Below are positions 1 to 14,906 of a stretch of 64,000 bases of DNA, piece by piece (position 1 is the first letter of the stretch; each line of letters begins with the position of its first letter). The notes beneath the pieces are model-generated. The model was given only the letters and a program-made list of their open reading frames with translations, was not told where the DNA came from and searched no databases. The translations under genes and the position numbers were made by a program. This stretch comes from Pseudomonas yamanorum (lineage in GTDB: Bacteria > Pseudomonadota > Gammaproteobacteria > Pseudomonadales > Pseudomonadaceae), in the NCBI RefSeq assembly GCF_900105735.1, contig NZ_LT629793.1:4588001-4652000 (forward strand), in the 5' to 3' direction.

Positions 1-474
<474 letters not shown>

Positions 475-475
<1 letters not shown>

Positions 476-1938
476 TGTCCCTTAGCCTGAACAAGATTTT
501 TGCCCACGCTGGCCGCGATCTGCTGATTCGCGAGTTGACCCTGGACAGCCGTAATGTGCGCGCCGGTGACCTGTTCCTGGCCGTGCCGGGTGGCAAGTTC
601 GATGGCCGTGACCATATCGCCGACGCGCTGAAACGCGGTGCGGCAGCGGTGGCCTATGAAGTGGAAGGCGCCACTGTGCTGCCGATCACCGACGTGCCAT
701 TGATTCCGGTCAAGGGCCTGGCGGCGCAGCTGTCGGACATCGCCGGGCGCTTTTATGGCGACCCGAGCCGTACCCTGAACCTGGTGGGCGTGACCGGCAC
801 CAACGGCAAGACCAGCGTGACCCAATTGGTTGCCCAGGCGCTTGACCTGCTGGGCCAACATTGCGGCATCGTCGGCACCCTGGGCACCGGTTTCTACGGC
901 GCGCTGCAAAGCGGCCTGCACACCACGCCTAACCCAATTGCCGTGCAGGCGACCCTGGCCGACCTGAAAAAGGCCGGTGCCAAGGCAGTTGCCATGGAAG
1001 TCTCGTCCCACGGGCTGGACCAGGGGCGCGTCACTGCCCTGGCGTTCGACGTGGCGGTGATGACCAACCTGTCCCGGGATCACCTGGATTATCACGGGAC
1101 CATGGAGGCCTATGCCGCCACCAAGGCCCGGCTGTTTGCCTGGAATGACCTGAAGTGCCGGGTGGTCAACCTGGACGACGAATTCGGTCGTCAGCTGGCC
1201 GCCGCCCAAGGCGACGGTCGCCTGATCAGCTACAGCCTGGAAGATTCCAGCGCCTACCTGTATTGCCGTGAAGCCAGCTTTGATGACGAAGGCGTGCGCG
1301 CCACCCTGGTGACGCCGCAGGGCGAGCACCATTTGCGCAGCACCTTGCTCGGGCGTTTCAACCTGAGCAACGTATTGGCCGCTGTTGGTGCCTTGCTCGG
1401 CCTGGATTACGCCCTCGACGAAATCCTGCGCGTGCTGCCGAAGCTGGAAGGCCCGGCCGGTCGTATGCAGCGCCTCGGCGGAGGCACCCAGCCGCTGGTA
1501 GTGGTCGATTACGCCCACACCCCAGACGCCCTGGAAAAAATCCTGCAAGCCCTGCGTCCCCACGCCAAGGGCAAGTTACTGTGCCTGTTCGGCTGTGGCG
1601 GTGACCGCGATCGCGGCAAACGCCCGCTGATGGCTGAAATCGTCGAGCGCCTGGCTGATGGTGTCCTGGTCACTGACGACAACCCGCGCAGCGAAGACCC
1701 AAGCCAGATTTTCGATGACATTCGTGTCGGCTTTCAAGAGGCGTCCAAGGCGACGTTCGTTGCCGGTCGCGGTGCAGCCATCGCTCAATTGATCGCCAGC
1801 GCAAGTGCTGACGACGTGGTGGTGCTGGCCGGTAAAGGTCACGAGGACTATCAGGAAATCAACGGCGAACGCCATCCTTTCTCGGATCTGGTCGAGGCTG
1901 ATCACGCCTTGACCGCATGGGAGGTGGCCCATGCTTAA
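475..1938 (+). CDS. murE: UDP-MurNAc-L-Ala-D-Glu:meso-diaminopimelate ligase
   Basis: Cytoplasmic Mur ligase that adds meso-diaminopimelate to UDP-MurNAc-L-Ala-D-Glu using ATP. The 487 residues are normal for the family. The ATP-binding loop GTNGKTS is at residues 108-114. The DNPR motif at 402-405 is the signature for meso-DAP rather than lysine specificity. The start overlaps the ftsI stop by one base and the stop overlaps murF by 8 bases, indicating tight translational coupling within the dcw operon. Confidence 0.97.
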
Positions 1939-3301
1939 GGCGCTCACATTCAGCGAACTGACCCAGGCCTTGTCGGCCTGCGTGCTGTCGGCTGATTGCA
2001 GCTTTGATGGCGTCAGCATCGACAGCCGTACCATTAAGCCCGGACAACTGTTTGTCGCCTTGGCCGGCCCAAGTTTTGATGGCCATGACTACCTGAATGA
2101 CGTCGCTGCCAAAGGCGCTGTCGGCGCTCTGGTGCAGCGCGAAGTTACTGACTCGACACTGCCGCAATTGCTGGTCGCTGACACCCGCCTGGCCCTCGGC
2201 CAACTGGGGGCGCTGAACCGTGCCGCTTTCACCAATCCTGTGGCGGCCATCACCGGCTCCAGCGGCAAAACCACGGTCAAGGAACTGCTGGCCGGCATCC
2301 TGCGCACGCGCGGTCCGGTCCTGGCGACCCGTGGCAACCTGAACAATGACTTCGGCGCTCCGCTGACCCTGCTCGAACTGGCCCCGGAACACACGGCGGC
2401 GGTGATTGAGCTGGGTGCTTCGCGCATCGGCGAAATCGCCTACACCGTGGCCATGACCAAGCCTCATGTCGCGGTGATCAGCAACGCCGGCACCGCCCAT
2501 GTCGGCGAGTTTGGCGGCCCTGAAAAGATCGTTGAAGCCAAGGGCGAAATCATCGAAGGCCTCGACGCATCCGGCACTGCCGTGCTGAACCTCGACGACA
2601 AGGCCTTCGAAACCTGGCGTGTACGTGCCGCCGGTCGCAAGGTCTTGAGCTTCGCGGTGCACAACGCCGCTGCCGATTTTCATGCCTCGAATATCAAGGC
2701 CGACGCCCGTGGTTGCCCGTCCTTCACCCTGCATACCCCGCAAGGTGACGAGCACGTACAGCTGAACCTGCTGGGCAACCATAACGTCGCCAATGCGCTG
2801 GCTGCCGCCGCCGCTGCCCATGTGCTGGGCGTGTCGTTGTTCGGCATCGCCACCGGCCTTGGTGCGGTGCAACCGGTCAAGGGCCGTACCGTCGCGCAAC
2901 TGGCCAGCAACGGCATGCGCGTGATTGATGACACCTACAACGCGAACCAGTCCTCGATCTGCGCCGCCATCGACCTGCTGACCGGTTTCGCCGGTCGCAA
3001 GGTGCTGGTGCTGGGGGACATCGCCGAACTGGGCGAGTGGGCCGAACAGTCTCACCGTGAAGTCGGCGCGTACGCGGCCGGCAAGGTCGATGCCCTGTAC
3101 GCCGTTGGGCCGAACATGCTTCACGCCGTGGACACCTTCGGGCCGGGCGCCAGGCATTTCGCCAGCCAGGCCGAGCTGATCCAGGCGCTGAGCGCAGCTG
3201 AACAAGACAAACACACCACTATTTTGATCAAGGGATCGCGCAGCGCGGTGATGGAAAACGTCGTCGTGGCCTTGTGTGGCTCAAGTACGGAGAAACATTA
3301 A
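1931..3301 (+). CDS. murF: UDP-MurNAc-tripeptide:D-alanyl-D-alanine ligase
   Basis: Last cytoplasmic Mur ligase; it joins D-Ala-D-Ala to the UDP-MurNAc tripeptide to give the pentapeptide. It has 456 residues with the ATP loop GSSGKTT at 109-115 and the conserved '[10 protein letters not shown]' substrate region in the C-terminal half. It overlaps murE by 8 bp, and its TAA shares a base with the mraY ATG (TAATG). The D-Ala-D-Ala substrate is made by DdlB, encoded about 6 kb downstream in the same cluster. Confidence 0.97.
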   Translation: MLKALTFSELTQALSACVLSADCSFDGVSIDSRTIKPGQLFVALAGPSFDGHDYLNDVAAKGAVGALVQREVTDSTLPQLLVADTRLALGQLGALNRAAFTNPVAAITGSSGKTTVKELLAGILRTRGPVLATRGNLNNDFGAPLTLLELAPEHTAAVIELGASRIGEIAYTVAMTKPHVAVISNAGTAHVGEFGGPEKIVEAKGEIIEGLDASGTAVLNLDDKAFETWRVRAAGRKVLSFAVHNAAADFHASNIKADARGCPSFTLHTPQGDEHVQLNLLGNHNVANALAAAAAAHVLGVSLFGIATGLGAVQPVKGRTVAQLASNGMRVIDDTYNANQSSICAAIDLLTGFAGRKVLVLGDIAELGEWAEQSHREVGAYAAGKVDALYAVGPNMLHAVDTFGPGARHFASQAELIQALSAAEQDKHTTILIKGSRSAVMENVVVALCGSSTEKH

Positions 3302-4383
3302 TGCTGCTGCTGCTGGCTGAGTATCTGCAACAGTTCCACAAAGGCTTCGCGGTCTTTCAGTACCTGACCCTGCGCGGGATTCTGGGTGTGCTGACCGCGC
3401 TGTCGTTGTCGCTGTTCCTCGGGCCATGGATGATCCGTACCCTGCAAAACCTGCAGATCGGCCAGTCTGTGCGCAACGACGGCCCGCAGTCGCACCTGTC
3501 CAAATCCGGCACCCCGACCATGGGCGGTGCGTTGATCCTGTCGTCCATCGGCATCAGTACGCTGCTGTGGGCTGACCTGCATAACCGCTATGTCTGGACC
3601 GTGCTGCTGGTGACCCTGCTGTTCGGCGCCATCGGTTGGGTGGATGACTACCGCAAGGTGATCGAGAAGAACTCCAAGGGGCTGCCAAGCCGCTGGAAGT
3701 ATTTCTGGCAATCGGTGTTCGGCCTGGCGGCGGCGATCTTCCTTTATACGACTGCGCCAAGCGCGGTCGAGACCACCCTGATCATCCCGATGCTCAAGGA
3801 CGCCAGCATCCCGCTGGGTGTTGGCTTCGTGGTACTGACTTACTTCGTGATCGTCGGCTCGAGCAACGCGGTCAACCTGACTGACGGCCTCGACGGCCTG
3901 GCGATCATGCCGACGGTGATGGTGGGCGGCGCGCTCGGCATCTTCTGCTACCTGTCGGGTAACGTGAAATTCGCTGAATACCTGCTGATCCCGTATGTAC
4001 CGGGCGCGGGCGAACTGATCGTGTTCTGCGGCGCATTGATCGGTGCCGGCCTGGGCTTCCTGTGGTTCAACACCTATCCGGCACAAGTCTTCATGGGCGA
4101 CGTCGGCGCACTGGCGCTGGGCGCGGCCCTGGGCACCATCGCGGTGATCGTCCGCCAGGAAATCGTCCTGTTCATCATGGGCGGTGTGTTCGTGATGGAA
4201 ACCCTGTCGGTGGTGATCCAGGTTGCCTCCTTCAAATTGACCGGGCGCCGCGTGTTCCGCATGGCGCCGATACACCACCACTTTGAACTCAAGGGCTGGC
4301 CTGAGCCGCGGGTGATTGTCCGTTTCTGGATTATCACCGTGATTCTGGTTCTGTTCGGCCTTGCCACCCTGAAACTGAGGTAG
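3301..4383 (+). CDS. mraY: Phospho-MurNAc-pentapeptide transferase (lipid I synthase)
   Basis: Polytopic inner-membrane enzyme that transfers phospho-MurNAc-pentapeptide to undecaprenyl phosphate, forming lipid I. I chose the ATG at 3301, which gives the family-typical 360 residues beginning MLLLLAEYL. An upstream in-frame start at 3274 would overlap murF by 28 bp and is unlikely. Visible signatures are the 'DDYRKV' Asp pair, '[10 protein letters not shown]' and the cytoplasmic 'HHHFELKGW' histidine cluster near the C-terminus, with about ten hydrophobic segments. Confidence 0.97.
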   Translation: MLLLLAEYLQQFHKGFAVFQYLTLRGILGVLTALSLSLFLGPWMIRTLQNLQIGQSVRNDGPQSHLSKSGTPTMGGALILSSIGISTLLWADLHNRYVWTVLLVTLLFGAIGWVDDYRKVIEKNSKGLPSRWKYFWQSVFGLAAAIFLYTTAPSAVETTLIIPMLKDASIPLGVGFVVLTYFVIVGSSNAVNLTDGLDGLAIMPTVMVGGALGIFCYLSGNVKFAEYLLIPYVPGAGELIVFCGALIGAGLGFLWFNTYPAQVFMGDVGALALGAALGTIAVIVRQEIVLFIMGGVFVMETLSVVIQVASFKLTGRRVFRMAPIHHHFELKGWPEPRVIVRFWIITVILVLFGLATLKLR

Positions 4384-4389
4384 AAACGA

Positions 4390-5736
4390 GTGTCCCTGAT
4401 CGCTTCAGACCACTTCCGCATCGTTGTCGGCCTCGGCAAGAGCGGCATGTCCCTGGTTCGCTTCCTGGCGAACCGGGGCACGTCGTTTGCCGTGGCCGAT
4501 ACGCGGGAAAATCCACCGGAGCTGGTCACGCTGCGCCGTGACTACCCGCACGTGGAAGTGCGTTGTGGCGAGCTGGATGTCGAGTTTCTGTGCCGTGCCG
4601 ATGAGCTCTACGTGAGCCCCGGCCTGGCCCTGGCGACCCCGGCCCTGCAAGCGGCGGCGGCCCGTGGCGTGAAGTTGTCCGGCGATATCGAGCTGTTCGC
4701 GCGTAACGCGAAGGCGCCGATCGTGGCTATCAGTGGTTCCAATGCAAAAAGCACCGTCACCACCCTGGTGGGCGAGATGGCGGCTGCGGCCGGCAAGCGC
4801 GTGGCCGTGGGCGGCAACCTCGGTACTCCGGCGCTGGACCTGCTCAACGACGACGTCGAGCTGTACGTGATGGAGCTGTCGAGCTTCCAGCTGGAAACCA
4901 CCGACCAGCTCAACGCTGAAGTGGCCACCGTGCTCAACGTCAGCGAAGACCACATGGACCGCTACAGCGGCCTGCCGGCCTATCACCTGGCCAAGCACCG
5001 GATCTTCCGTGGCGCGCGGCAAGTGGTGGTGAACCGTCAGGATGCCCTGAGCCGTCCGCTGATCGGCGAAGGTCTGCCGTGCTGGACCTTCGGCCTGAAC
5101 AAACCTGACTTCAAGGCTTTCGGCCTTCGGGAAGAGAACGGCGAGAAATACCTGGCCTTTGAATTCCAGAACCTGATGCCGGTGCGCGAACTGAAAATCC
5201 GTGGCGCCCACAACCAGGCCAATGCCCTGGCGGCGCTGGCACTCGGTCACGCGGTGGGCTTGCCGTTCGACGCAATGCTCTCGGCCCTGCGCACATTCGC
5301 TGGGCTTGAGCATCGCTGCCAGTGGGTTCGCGAGCTGGATGGCGTTGGCTATTACAACGATTCCAAGGCCACCAACGTCGGCGCAGCACTTGCAGCCATC
5401 GAAGGTTTGGGCGCCGACATTCAAGGCAAGGTCGTGCTGATCGCCGGTGGCGACGGCAAGGGTGCCGACTTCAAGGACCTTAAAGGCCCGGTCGCTGCCC
5501 ACTGCCGCGCCGTGGTGTTGATGGGCCGCGATTCCGGCTTGATCGCCGATGCCCTGGGCGACGCCGTACCGCAGGTGCGCGCGCAGTCCCTGGACGATGC
5601 CATCGCCCAATCCAAAGCCTTGGCTCAGCCGGGCGATGTGGTGCTGCTGTCGCCTGCCTGCGCGAGTTTCGACATGTTCAAGAACTACGAAGAGCGCGGC
5701 CAGCTGTTCGCCCGCGCCGTGGAGGCCTTGGCATGA
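4390..5736 (+). CDS. murD: UDP-MurNAc-L-alanine:D-glutamate ligase
   Basis: Cytoplasmic Mur ligase adding D-glutamate to UDP-MurNAc-L-Ala. It has 448 residues and starts with GTG, six bases after the mraY stop. An N-terminal Rossmann-like UDP-binding segment (VGLGKSG) precedes the ATP loop GSNAKST at 116-122. The 'YYNDSKATN' motif in the C-terminal third is characteristic of MurD. The stop overlaps the ftsW start (ATGA). Confidence 0.97.
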   Translation: MSLIASDHFRIVVGLGKSGMSLVRFLANRGTSFAVADTRENPPELVTLRRDYPHVEVRCGELDVEFLCRADELYVSPGLALATPALQAAAARGVKLSGDIELFARNAKAPIVAISGSNAKSTVTTLVGEMAAAAGKRVAVGGNLGTPALDLLNDDVELYVMELSSFQLETTDQLNAEVATVLNVSEDHMDRYSGLPAYHLAKHRIFRGARQVVVNRQDALSRPLIGEGLPCWTFGLNKPDFKAFGLREENGEKYLAFEFQNLMPVRELKIRGAHNQANALAALALGHAVGLPFDAMLSALRTFAGLEHRCQWVRELDGVGYYNDSKATNVGAALAAIEGLGADIQGKVVLIAGGDGKGADFKDLKGPVAAHCRAVVLMGRDSGLIADALGDAVPQVRAQSLDDAIAQSKALAQPGDVVLLSPACASFDMFKNYEERGQLFARAVEALA

Positions 5737-6956
5737 GTATCAATTTCCGGAACATCATCAAGCCGTACCCGTCGCCGATCATCACCGGGCGCGGTATCGA
5801 CCTGGATTTCCCGATGCTTGCCGGTTGCCTCGCGCTGCTGGGTCTTGGCCTGGTAATGATTACCTCGGCGTCCTCGGAAGTGGCCGCCGTGCAGTCGGGC
5901 AACACCCTGTACATGATGATCCGTCACCTGGTGTACCTGGTGATCGGTCTCGGTGCGTGCATCGTCACCATGATGATCCCGATTGCCACTTGGCAGCGCC
6001 TGGGTTGGCTGATGCTGGTGGGCGCGTTCGGCCTGTTGATCATGGTGATCCTGCCCGGCATCGGGCGTGAGGTGAACGGTTCGATGCGCTGGATCGGCTT
6101 CGGTGCGTTCAACGTGCAGCCGTCGGAAATCGCCAAGGTGTTCGTGGTGATCTACCTCGCCGGTTACCTGGTGCGGCGCCAGAAAGAAGTACGCGAAAGC
6201 TGGATGGGCTTCTTCAAGCCGTTCATCGTGCTGTTGCCGATGGCCGGCCTGTTGCTGATGGAGCCGGACTTCGGTGCCACCGTCGTAATGATGGGGGCGG
6301 CGGCGGCGATGCTGTTCCTCGGTGGCGTGGGCCTGTTCCGCTTCACCTTGATGGTGGTGCTGGCGGTGGCCGCTGTGACGATTCTGGTGCAGGCGCAACC
6401 CTACCGGATGGCGCGTCTGATTACCTTTACCGACCCATGGTCCGATCAATTCGGTTCCGGCTACCAGCTGACCCAGGCGTTGATCGCCTTCGGTCGCGGC
6501 GAGTGGCTGGGGGTTGGCCTGGGCAACAGCGTGCAGAAGCAGTTCTACCTGCCGGAAGCCCACACCGACTTCGTGTTCTCGGTACTCGCCGAAGAGCTGG
6601 GCGTGGTCGGCTCGCTGTGCACCGTCGCGCTGTTCGTATTCGTGTGTGTACGCGGCATGTACATCGGTTTGTGGGCTGAAAAGGCCAAGCAGTATTTCGC
6701 CGCTTACGTGGCGTACGGCTTGTCGTTCCTGTGGATCGGCCAGTTCCTGATCAACATCGGGGTGAACGTCGGCCTGCTGCCGACCAAGGGTCTGACCTTG
6801 CCGTTCCTCAGTTATGGCGGCAGTTCGTTGGTGATTTGCTGCGCCTGTCTCGGGTTATTGCTGCGCATCGAGTGGGAGAGTCGAACCCACCTGGGCAGCG
6901 AAGAGATGGAGTTCAGCGAAAGCGACTTCGCCGAGGAGCCAAACCATGGGCGCTAA
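5733..6956 (+). CDS. ftsW: Septal SEDS peptidoglycan polymerase FtsW
   Basis: SEDS-family membrane glycosyltransferase that works with FtsI to make septal peptidoglycan from lipid II. It has 407 residues and about ten hydrophobic segments. The FtsW/RodA signatures 'NGSMRWIG', 'QPSEIAK' and 'PTKGLTLPFLSYGGSS' are all present. The start overlaps murD by 4 bp and the end overlaps murG by 11 bp. The location between murD and murG is the canonical dcw position, which separates it from the elongation paralogue RodA. Confidence 0.97.
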   Translation: MSINFRNIIKPYPSPIITGRGIDLDFPMLAGCLALLGLGLVMITSASSEVAAVQSGNTLYMMIRHLVYLVIGLGACIVTMMIPIATWQRLGWLMLVGAFGLLIMVILPGIGREVNGSMRWIGFGAFNVQPSEIAKVFVVIYLAGYLVRRQKEVRESWMGFFKPFIVLLPMAGLLLMEPDFGATVVMMGAAAAMLFLGGVGLFRFTLMVVLAVAAVTILVQAQPYRMARLITFTDPWSDQFGSGYQLTQALIAFGRGEWLGVGLGNSVQKQFYLPEAHTDFVFSVLAEELGVVGSLCTVALFVFVCVRGMYIGLWAEKAKQYFAAYVAYGLSFLWIGQFLINIGVNVGLLPTKGLTLPFLSYGGSSLVICCACLGLLLRIEWESRTHLGSEEMEFSESDFAEEPNHGR

Positions 6957-8008
6957 CGTGCTGATCATGGCAGGCGGCACCGGTGGCCACGTGTTCCCGG
7001 CGCTGGCCTGTGCCCGCGAGTTCCAGAACCGCGGCTACACCGTGCATTGGCTTGGCACGCCGCGCGGCATCGAAAACGATCTGGTACCGAATGCCGGCTT
7101 GCCACTGCATTTGATCAACGTCACCGGCCTGCGTGGCAAGGGCAAATTGTCCCTGCTCAAGGCGCCGTTCGTGTTGCTCAAGGCGGTGTGGCAGGCGCGC
7201 AAGGTTATCCGTGAAGTGAAGCCGGTATGCGTGCTGGGCTTTGGCGGTTACGTGACCGGCCCTGGCGGTGTCGCGGCAAAACTCGCCGGTGTGCCGGTGA
7301 TCGTCCATGAGCAGAACGCCGTGGCCGGCACCGCCAACCGCCTGCTGGTGCCCTTGGCTGCCCGGGTGTGCGAGGCGTTTCCGAAGACCTTTGGGGCTGC
7401 GGACAAGCTGCGTACCACCGGCAACCCGGTGCGTACCGAACTGTTCATGGACATCGCCCGCCAGCCGTTGGCCGGTCGCAAGGCGCACCTGTTGATCCTG
7501 GGCGGAAGCCTGGGCGCGGAGCCCTTGAACAAATTGCTGCCTGAAGCGGTGTCGCAACTCCCTGAGGAGCTGCGCCCCGAGATCTTCCATCAGGCCGGCA
7601 AGAACCACGATGAAGTGACCGCTACGCGTTATCGCGATGCTGGCGTCGAGGCGAATGTGCAGCCCTTCATCAAAGACATGGCCCAAGCCTATGGCTGGGC
7701 CGACCTGGTGGTCTGTCGCGCAGGTGCGTTGACCGTCAGTGAACTGGCTGCCGCCGGTCTGCCGTCCTTGCTGGTGCCTTTGCCCCACGCGATCGACGAT
7801 CACCAGACCCGCAACGCCGAATATTTGGCCGGGGAGGGCGCTGCCTTCCTGCTGCCGCAAAGAACGACTGGCGCCGCCGATTTGGCCGCACGCCTGACCG
7901 AGGTTTTGATGCAACCGGAACGACTGAACAGCATGGCGAGCACCGCAAGCCGCCTGGCTAAACCTGACGCAACCCGCACCGTGGTCGATATCTGCCTGGA
8001 GGTGGCCC

Positions 8009-8016
<8 letters not shown>
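6946..8016 (+). CDS. murG: Lipid II synthase (GlcNAc transferase)
   Basis: Membrane-associated GT-B glycosyltransferase that adds GlcNAc from UDP-GlcNAc to lipid I. It has 356 residues. The N-terminal glycine loop GGTGGH is at residues 10-15. A second glycine-rich turn (GGSLGA) and the '[17 protein letters not shown]' donor-binding region lie in the C-terminal domain. It overlaps ftsW by 11 bp and murC by 8 bp. Confidence 0.97.
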
Positions 8017-10407
<2,391 letters not shown>

Positions 10408-10411
10408 GACC

Positions 10412-11278
10412 ATGAACGGCGCATCGCTTCGTCATCAGCAACCCGCTCCCGGCCGCAAGCCGGTGCCGCGTGGTGCCAGCCGAATGGTGGCTAAAGAGCC
10501 GATGTCGGCGCGCATGCCGAAAGCCAACTTTGGTTTTCTGAAGGCTTTGTTCTGGCCGGTGATCCTGGTGGCGTTGGGGTTTGGTACGTACGAAGGCGCC
10601 CAGCGTCTGTTGCCGTATGCCGACCGGCCGATCACCAAGATCAGTGTGCAGGGCGATTTGAGCTACATCAGCCAGCAAGCCGTGCAGCAGCGAATCGCCC
10701 CGTTTGTGGCGTCGAGCTTCTTCACCATCGACCTGGCAGGCATGCGTTCCGAGCTGGAACAGATGCCATGGATTGCCCACGCCGAAGTTCGTCGCGTGTG
10801 GCCGGATCAGGTAACGATCCGCCTGGAAGAACAACTGCCTGTGGCCCGTTGGGGCGATGGACAGTTGTTGAACAACCAGGGCCAGGCGTTTGCACCTCGC
10901 GAAGTGGCGAATTACGAGCACCTGCCGCAGTTGTTCGGGCCGCAGCGGGCGCAGCAGCAAGTGATGCAGCAGTACCAGGCGTTGAGCCAGATGCTGCGGC
11001 CGTTGGGCTTCTCGATTGCGCGACTGGAATTGCGTGAGCGGGGGAGCTGGTTTTTGACCACGGGTGCAGGCAGTTCCGGCCCGGGCATCGAGTTGTTGCT
11101 GGGACGCGGCAACCTGGTGGAAAAGATGCGCCGTTTTATCGCCATCTATGAAAAGACCTTGAAAGAACAGATTACGAACATTGCGAGCATCGACCTGCGT
11201 TACGCCAACGGCCTTGCCGTCGGCTGGCGGGCCCCTGCGGCGCCCACGGCAGCGCAACCTGCTGTCGCGAAGAATTAA
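10412..11278 (+). CDS. ftsQ: Cell division protein FtsQ
   Basis: Bitopic divisome scaffold that links FtsB/FtsL to the rest of the septal machinery. I chose the ATG at 10412, just after the ddlB stop. It gives 288 residues, close to the usual length; an in-frame start at 10337 lies deep inside ddlB. A basic cytoplasmic tail (about 45 residues) is followed by one transmembrane segment and a periplasmic POTRA domain ('[14 protein letters not shown]'), then the beta domain ('[17 protein letters not shown]'). Confidence 0.95.
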   Translation: MNGASLRHQQPAPGRKPVPRGASRMVAKEPMSARMPKANFGFLKALFWPVILVALGFGTYEGAQRLLPYADRPITKISVQGDLSYISQQAVQQRIAPFVASSFFTIDLAGMRSELEQMPWIAHAEVRRVWPDQVTIRLEEQLPVARWGDGQLLNNQGQAFAPREVANYEHLPQLFGPQRAQQQVMQQYQALSQMLRPLGFSIARLELRERGSWFLTTGAGSSGPGIELLLGRGNLVEKMRRFIAIYEKTLKEQITNIASIDLRYANGLAVGWRAPAAPTAAQPAVAKN

Positions 11279-11293
11279 GAAGAGGCAGGACCC

Positions 11294-12556
11294 ATGGCAA
11301 ACGTGCAAAGCGGCAAAATGATCGTCGGTCTGGATATCGGCACCTCCAAAGTGGTGGCGCTGGTAGGCGAGGTCGCGGACGACGGCACGCTGGAAATCGT
11401 CGGAATCGGCACGCATCCGTCCCGGGGCCTGAAGAAGGGCGTGGTGGTGAATATTGAATCCACCGTGCAATCGATCCAGCGCGCCATCGAAGAAGCGCAG
11501 CTGATGGCCGGTTGCCGGATTCACTCGGCATTCGTCGGTGTTGCCGGCAACCACATCCGCAGCCTGAACTCCCACGGCATCGTGGCGATCCGCGACCGCG
11601 AAGTCAGCTCGGCTGACCTGGAGCGGGTACTCGACGCAGCGCAAGCCGTGGCGATCCCGGCTGACCAGCGCGTGCTGCACACGCTGCCGCAGGACTACGT
11701 GATCGACAACCAGGAAGGTGTTCGCGAGCCTTTGGGCATGTCGGGCGTCCGTCTGGAAGCCAAGGTTCACGTCGTGACCTGCGCCGTCAACGCTGCACAG
11801 AACATTGAAAAATGCGTTCGCCGCTGCGGCCTGGAAATCGACGACATCATTCTCGAGCAGTTGGCTTCGGCTTACTCGGTACTGACCGACGACGAAAAAG
11901 AACTGGGCGTGTGCCTGGTGGACATCGGCGGCGGCACCACGGACATCGCGATCTTCACCGAGGGTGCGATCCGTCACACCGCCGTGATCCCGATTGCCGG
12001 TGACCAGGTGACCAACGACATCGCCATGGCGTTGCGCACCCCGACCCAGTACGCCGAAGAAATCAAGATCCGTTACGCCTGTGCCCTGGCCAAGCTGGCC
12101 GGTGCTGGTGAAACCATCAAGGTGCCGAGCGTGGGCGACCGTCCACCGCGCGAACTGTCGCGTCAGGCGTTGGCCGAAGTGGTCGAGCCGCGCTACGACG
12201 AACTGTTCACCCTGATCCAGGCTGAACTGCGCCGCAGCGGCTACGAAGATTTGATCCCGGCCGGCATCGTGCTGACCGGTGGTACCTCGAAGATGGAAGG
12301 CGCGGTCGAACTGGCCGAGGAAATCTTCCACATGCCGGTCCGCCTGGGCGTGCCCCATGGCGTGAAAGGCCTGGGCGACGTGGTGCGCAACCCGATTTAT
12401 TCCACCGGTGTGGGCTTGCTGTTGTACGGGCTGCAAAAGCAGACCGACGGCATTTCCCTGTCGGGCCCGAGCAACCGCGACAGCTACAGAAGCGACGACG
12501 AAGCGAAAGCACCGTTGTTCGAGCGGTTGCAGGCTTGGGTGAAAGGCAATTTCTAA
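11294..12556 (+). CDS. ftsA: Cell division protein FtsA
   Basis: Actin-like ATPase that tethers FtsZ filaments to the membrane and recruits later divisome proteins. It has 420 residues. The actin-fold phosphate loops are visible at the N-terminus (GLDIGTSKV) and centrally (DIGGGTTDIA), and the adenosine loop is 'LTGGTSKMEG'. The C-terminal 'LFERLQAWVKGNF' is the amphipathic membrane-targeting helix. It follows ftsQ by 15 bp and is 65 bp ahead of ftsZ. Confidence 0.97.
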   Translation: MANVQSGKMIVGLDIGTSKVVALVGEVADDGTLEIVGIGTHPSRGLKKGVVVNIESTVQSIQRAIEEAQLMAGCRIHSAFVGVAGNHIRSLNSHGIVAIRDREVSSADLERVLDAAQAVAIPADQRVLHTLPQDYVIDNQEGVREPLGMSGVRLEAKVHVVTCAVNAAQNIEKCVRRCGLEIDDIILEQLASAYSVLTDDEKELGVCLVDIGGGTTDIAIFTEGAIRHTAVIPIAGDQVTNDIAMALRTPTQYAEEIKIRYACALAKLAGAGETIKVPSVGDRPPRELSRQALAEVVEPRYDELFTLIQAELRRSGYEDLIPAGIVLTGGTSKMEGAVELAEEIFHMPVRLGVPHGVKGLGDVVRNPIYSTGVGLLLYGLQKQTDGISLSGPSNRDSYRSDDEAKAPLFERLQAWVKGNF

Positions 12557-12621
12557 AGATTTACCGCAACACCGTTTCAAGTAGTAGGCGAAAAAACTAG
12601 AGAAATGAAAGGAGAGGGAAA

Positions 12622-13818
12622 ATGTTCGAACTCGTAGACAACATCCCCGCAAGCCCGGTCATCAAAGTGATCGGCGTCGGCGGTGGCGGCGGCAACGCTG
12701 TCAACCACATGGTCAAGAGCAACATTGAAGGCGTTGAATTCATCTGCGCCAACACTGACGCCCAGGCCCTCAAAAGCATCGGTGCACGCACCATCCTGCA
12801 ATTGGGCACAGCCGTGACCAAGGGCCTGGGTGCCGGCGCGAACCCGGAAGTCGGCCGTCAAGCCGCTCTGGAAGACCGCGAGCGCATTGCTGAAGTGCTG
12901 CAAGGCACCAACATGGTGTTCATCACCACAGGCATGGGCGGTGGTACCGGTACCGGTGCTGCGCCGATCATTGCCGAAGTGGCCAAGGAAATGGGGATCC
13001 TGACGGTTGCCGTCGTGACCCGTCCGTTCCCGTTCGAAGGTCGCAAGCGCATGCAGATCGCCGATGAAGGCATCCGTCTGCTGTCCGAAAGCGTCGACTC
13101 GTTGATCACTATTCCCAACGAGAAGCTGCTGACCATCCTCGGTAAGGACGCCAGCCTGCTGTCGGCTTTCGCCAAGGCTGACGATGTACTGGCCGGTGCC
13201 GTTCGCGGTATCTCCGACATCATCAAGCGTCCGGGCATGATCAACGTCGACTTTGCCGACGTACGTACCGTGATGAGCGAAATGGGCATGGCGATGATGG
13301 GCACTGGCTGCGCCAGCGGTCCGAACCGTGCACGCGAAGCTACCGAAGCGGCCATCCGCAACCCGTTGCTGGAAGACGTGAACCTGCAAGGTGCACGCGG
13401 CATCCTGGTGAACATCACCGCCGGTCCTGACCTGTCCCTGGGTGAGTACTCGGACGTGGGTAGCATCATCGAAGCCTTCGCTTCCGAGCACGCCATGGTC
13501 AAGGTCGGTACTGTTATCGATCCGGACATGCGCGACGAACTGCACGTGACCGTTGTTGCTACCGGCCTGGGTGCAAAAATCGAGAAGCCTGTAAAGGTCA
13601 TCGACAATACCGTCCATACCAGCCACGCCAGCCAGCAAGCTGCCGCTCCAGCGCCTGCGCGCCAGGAACTGCCGTCTGTGAACTATCGTGACCTGGATCG
13701 TCCGACCGTGATGCGCAACCAGGCTCAGGCCGGTGCTGCTGCATCCCGTAGCCCGAATCCGCAAGATGACCTGGACTACCTGGACATCCCGGCTTTCCTG
13801 CGTCGTCAGGCCGATTAA
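12622..13818 (+). CDS. ftsZ: Cell division GTPase FtsZ
   Basis: Tubulin-like GTPase that forms the Z ring. It has 398 residues with the tubulin signature GGGTGTG at 106-112. The C-terminal conserved peptide ('LDIPAFLRRQ') that binds FtsA/ZipA follows a variable linker of about 55 residues rich in Ala, Gln and Pro. A strong Shine-Dalgarno (AAGGAGAGG) sits in the 65-bp gap after ftsA, consistent with the higher FtsZ synthesis known for this gene. Confidence 0.98.
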   Translation: MFELVDNIPASPVIKVIGVGGGGGNAVNHMVKSNIEGVEFICANTDAQALKSIGARTILQLGTAVTKGLGAGANPEVGRQAALEDRERIAEVLQGTNMVFITTGMGGGTGTGAAPIIAEVAKEMGILTVAVVTRPFPFEGRKRMQIADEGIRLLSESVDSLITIPNEKLLTILGKDASLLSAFAKADDVLAGAVRGISDIIKRPGMINVDFADVRTVMSEMGMAMMGTGCASGPNRAREATEAAIRNPLLEDVNLQGARGILVNITAGPDLSLGEYSDVGSIIEAFASEHAMVKVGTVIDPDMRDELHVTVVATGLGAKIEKPVKVIDNTVHTSHASQQAAAPAPARQELPSVNYRDLDRPTVMRNQAQAGAAASRSPNPQDDLDYLDIPAFLRRQAD

Positions 13819-13851
13819 TGGAATGTATCAGGGCTATGAAGGTGATTGGTG

Positions 13852-13878
13852 TTCAGCAAAGGTCTGGTCTGCTATTAT
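13852..13878 (+). promoter_or_regulatory. Candidate lpxC promoter (extended -10)
   Basis: The 112-bp ftsZ-lpxC gap holds TGCTATTAT at 13870-13878, an extended -10 (TGn plus TATTAT). The -35 is poor (TTCAGC at 13852, spacer 15), as is common for extended -10 promoters. No terminator was seen between ftsZ and lpxC, so this would add to read-through from the dcw operon. Assigned by eye only. Confidence 0.4.
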
Positions 13879-13894
13879 CGCCAGCCTTTGTTGA

Positions 13895-14842
<948 letters not shown>

Positions 14843-14871
14843 GTAACAACTCTCTTTCCTTTTGTTTTTAA

Positions 14872-14897
14872 AGGCTGCCTTCGGGTGGCCTTTTTTT
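14872..14897 (+). terminator. Intrinsic terminator after lpxC
   Basis: An 8-bp stem (14872-14879 with 14884-14891, two G-T pairs) closes a TTCG tetraloop and runs into seven T's. It sits 30 bp after the lpxC stop and ends the dcw/lpxC transcription unit. Confidence 0.9.
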
Positions 14898-14906
14898 ATG
14901 CCTGAT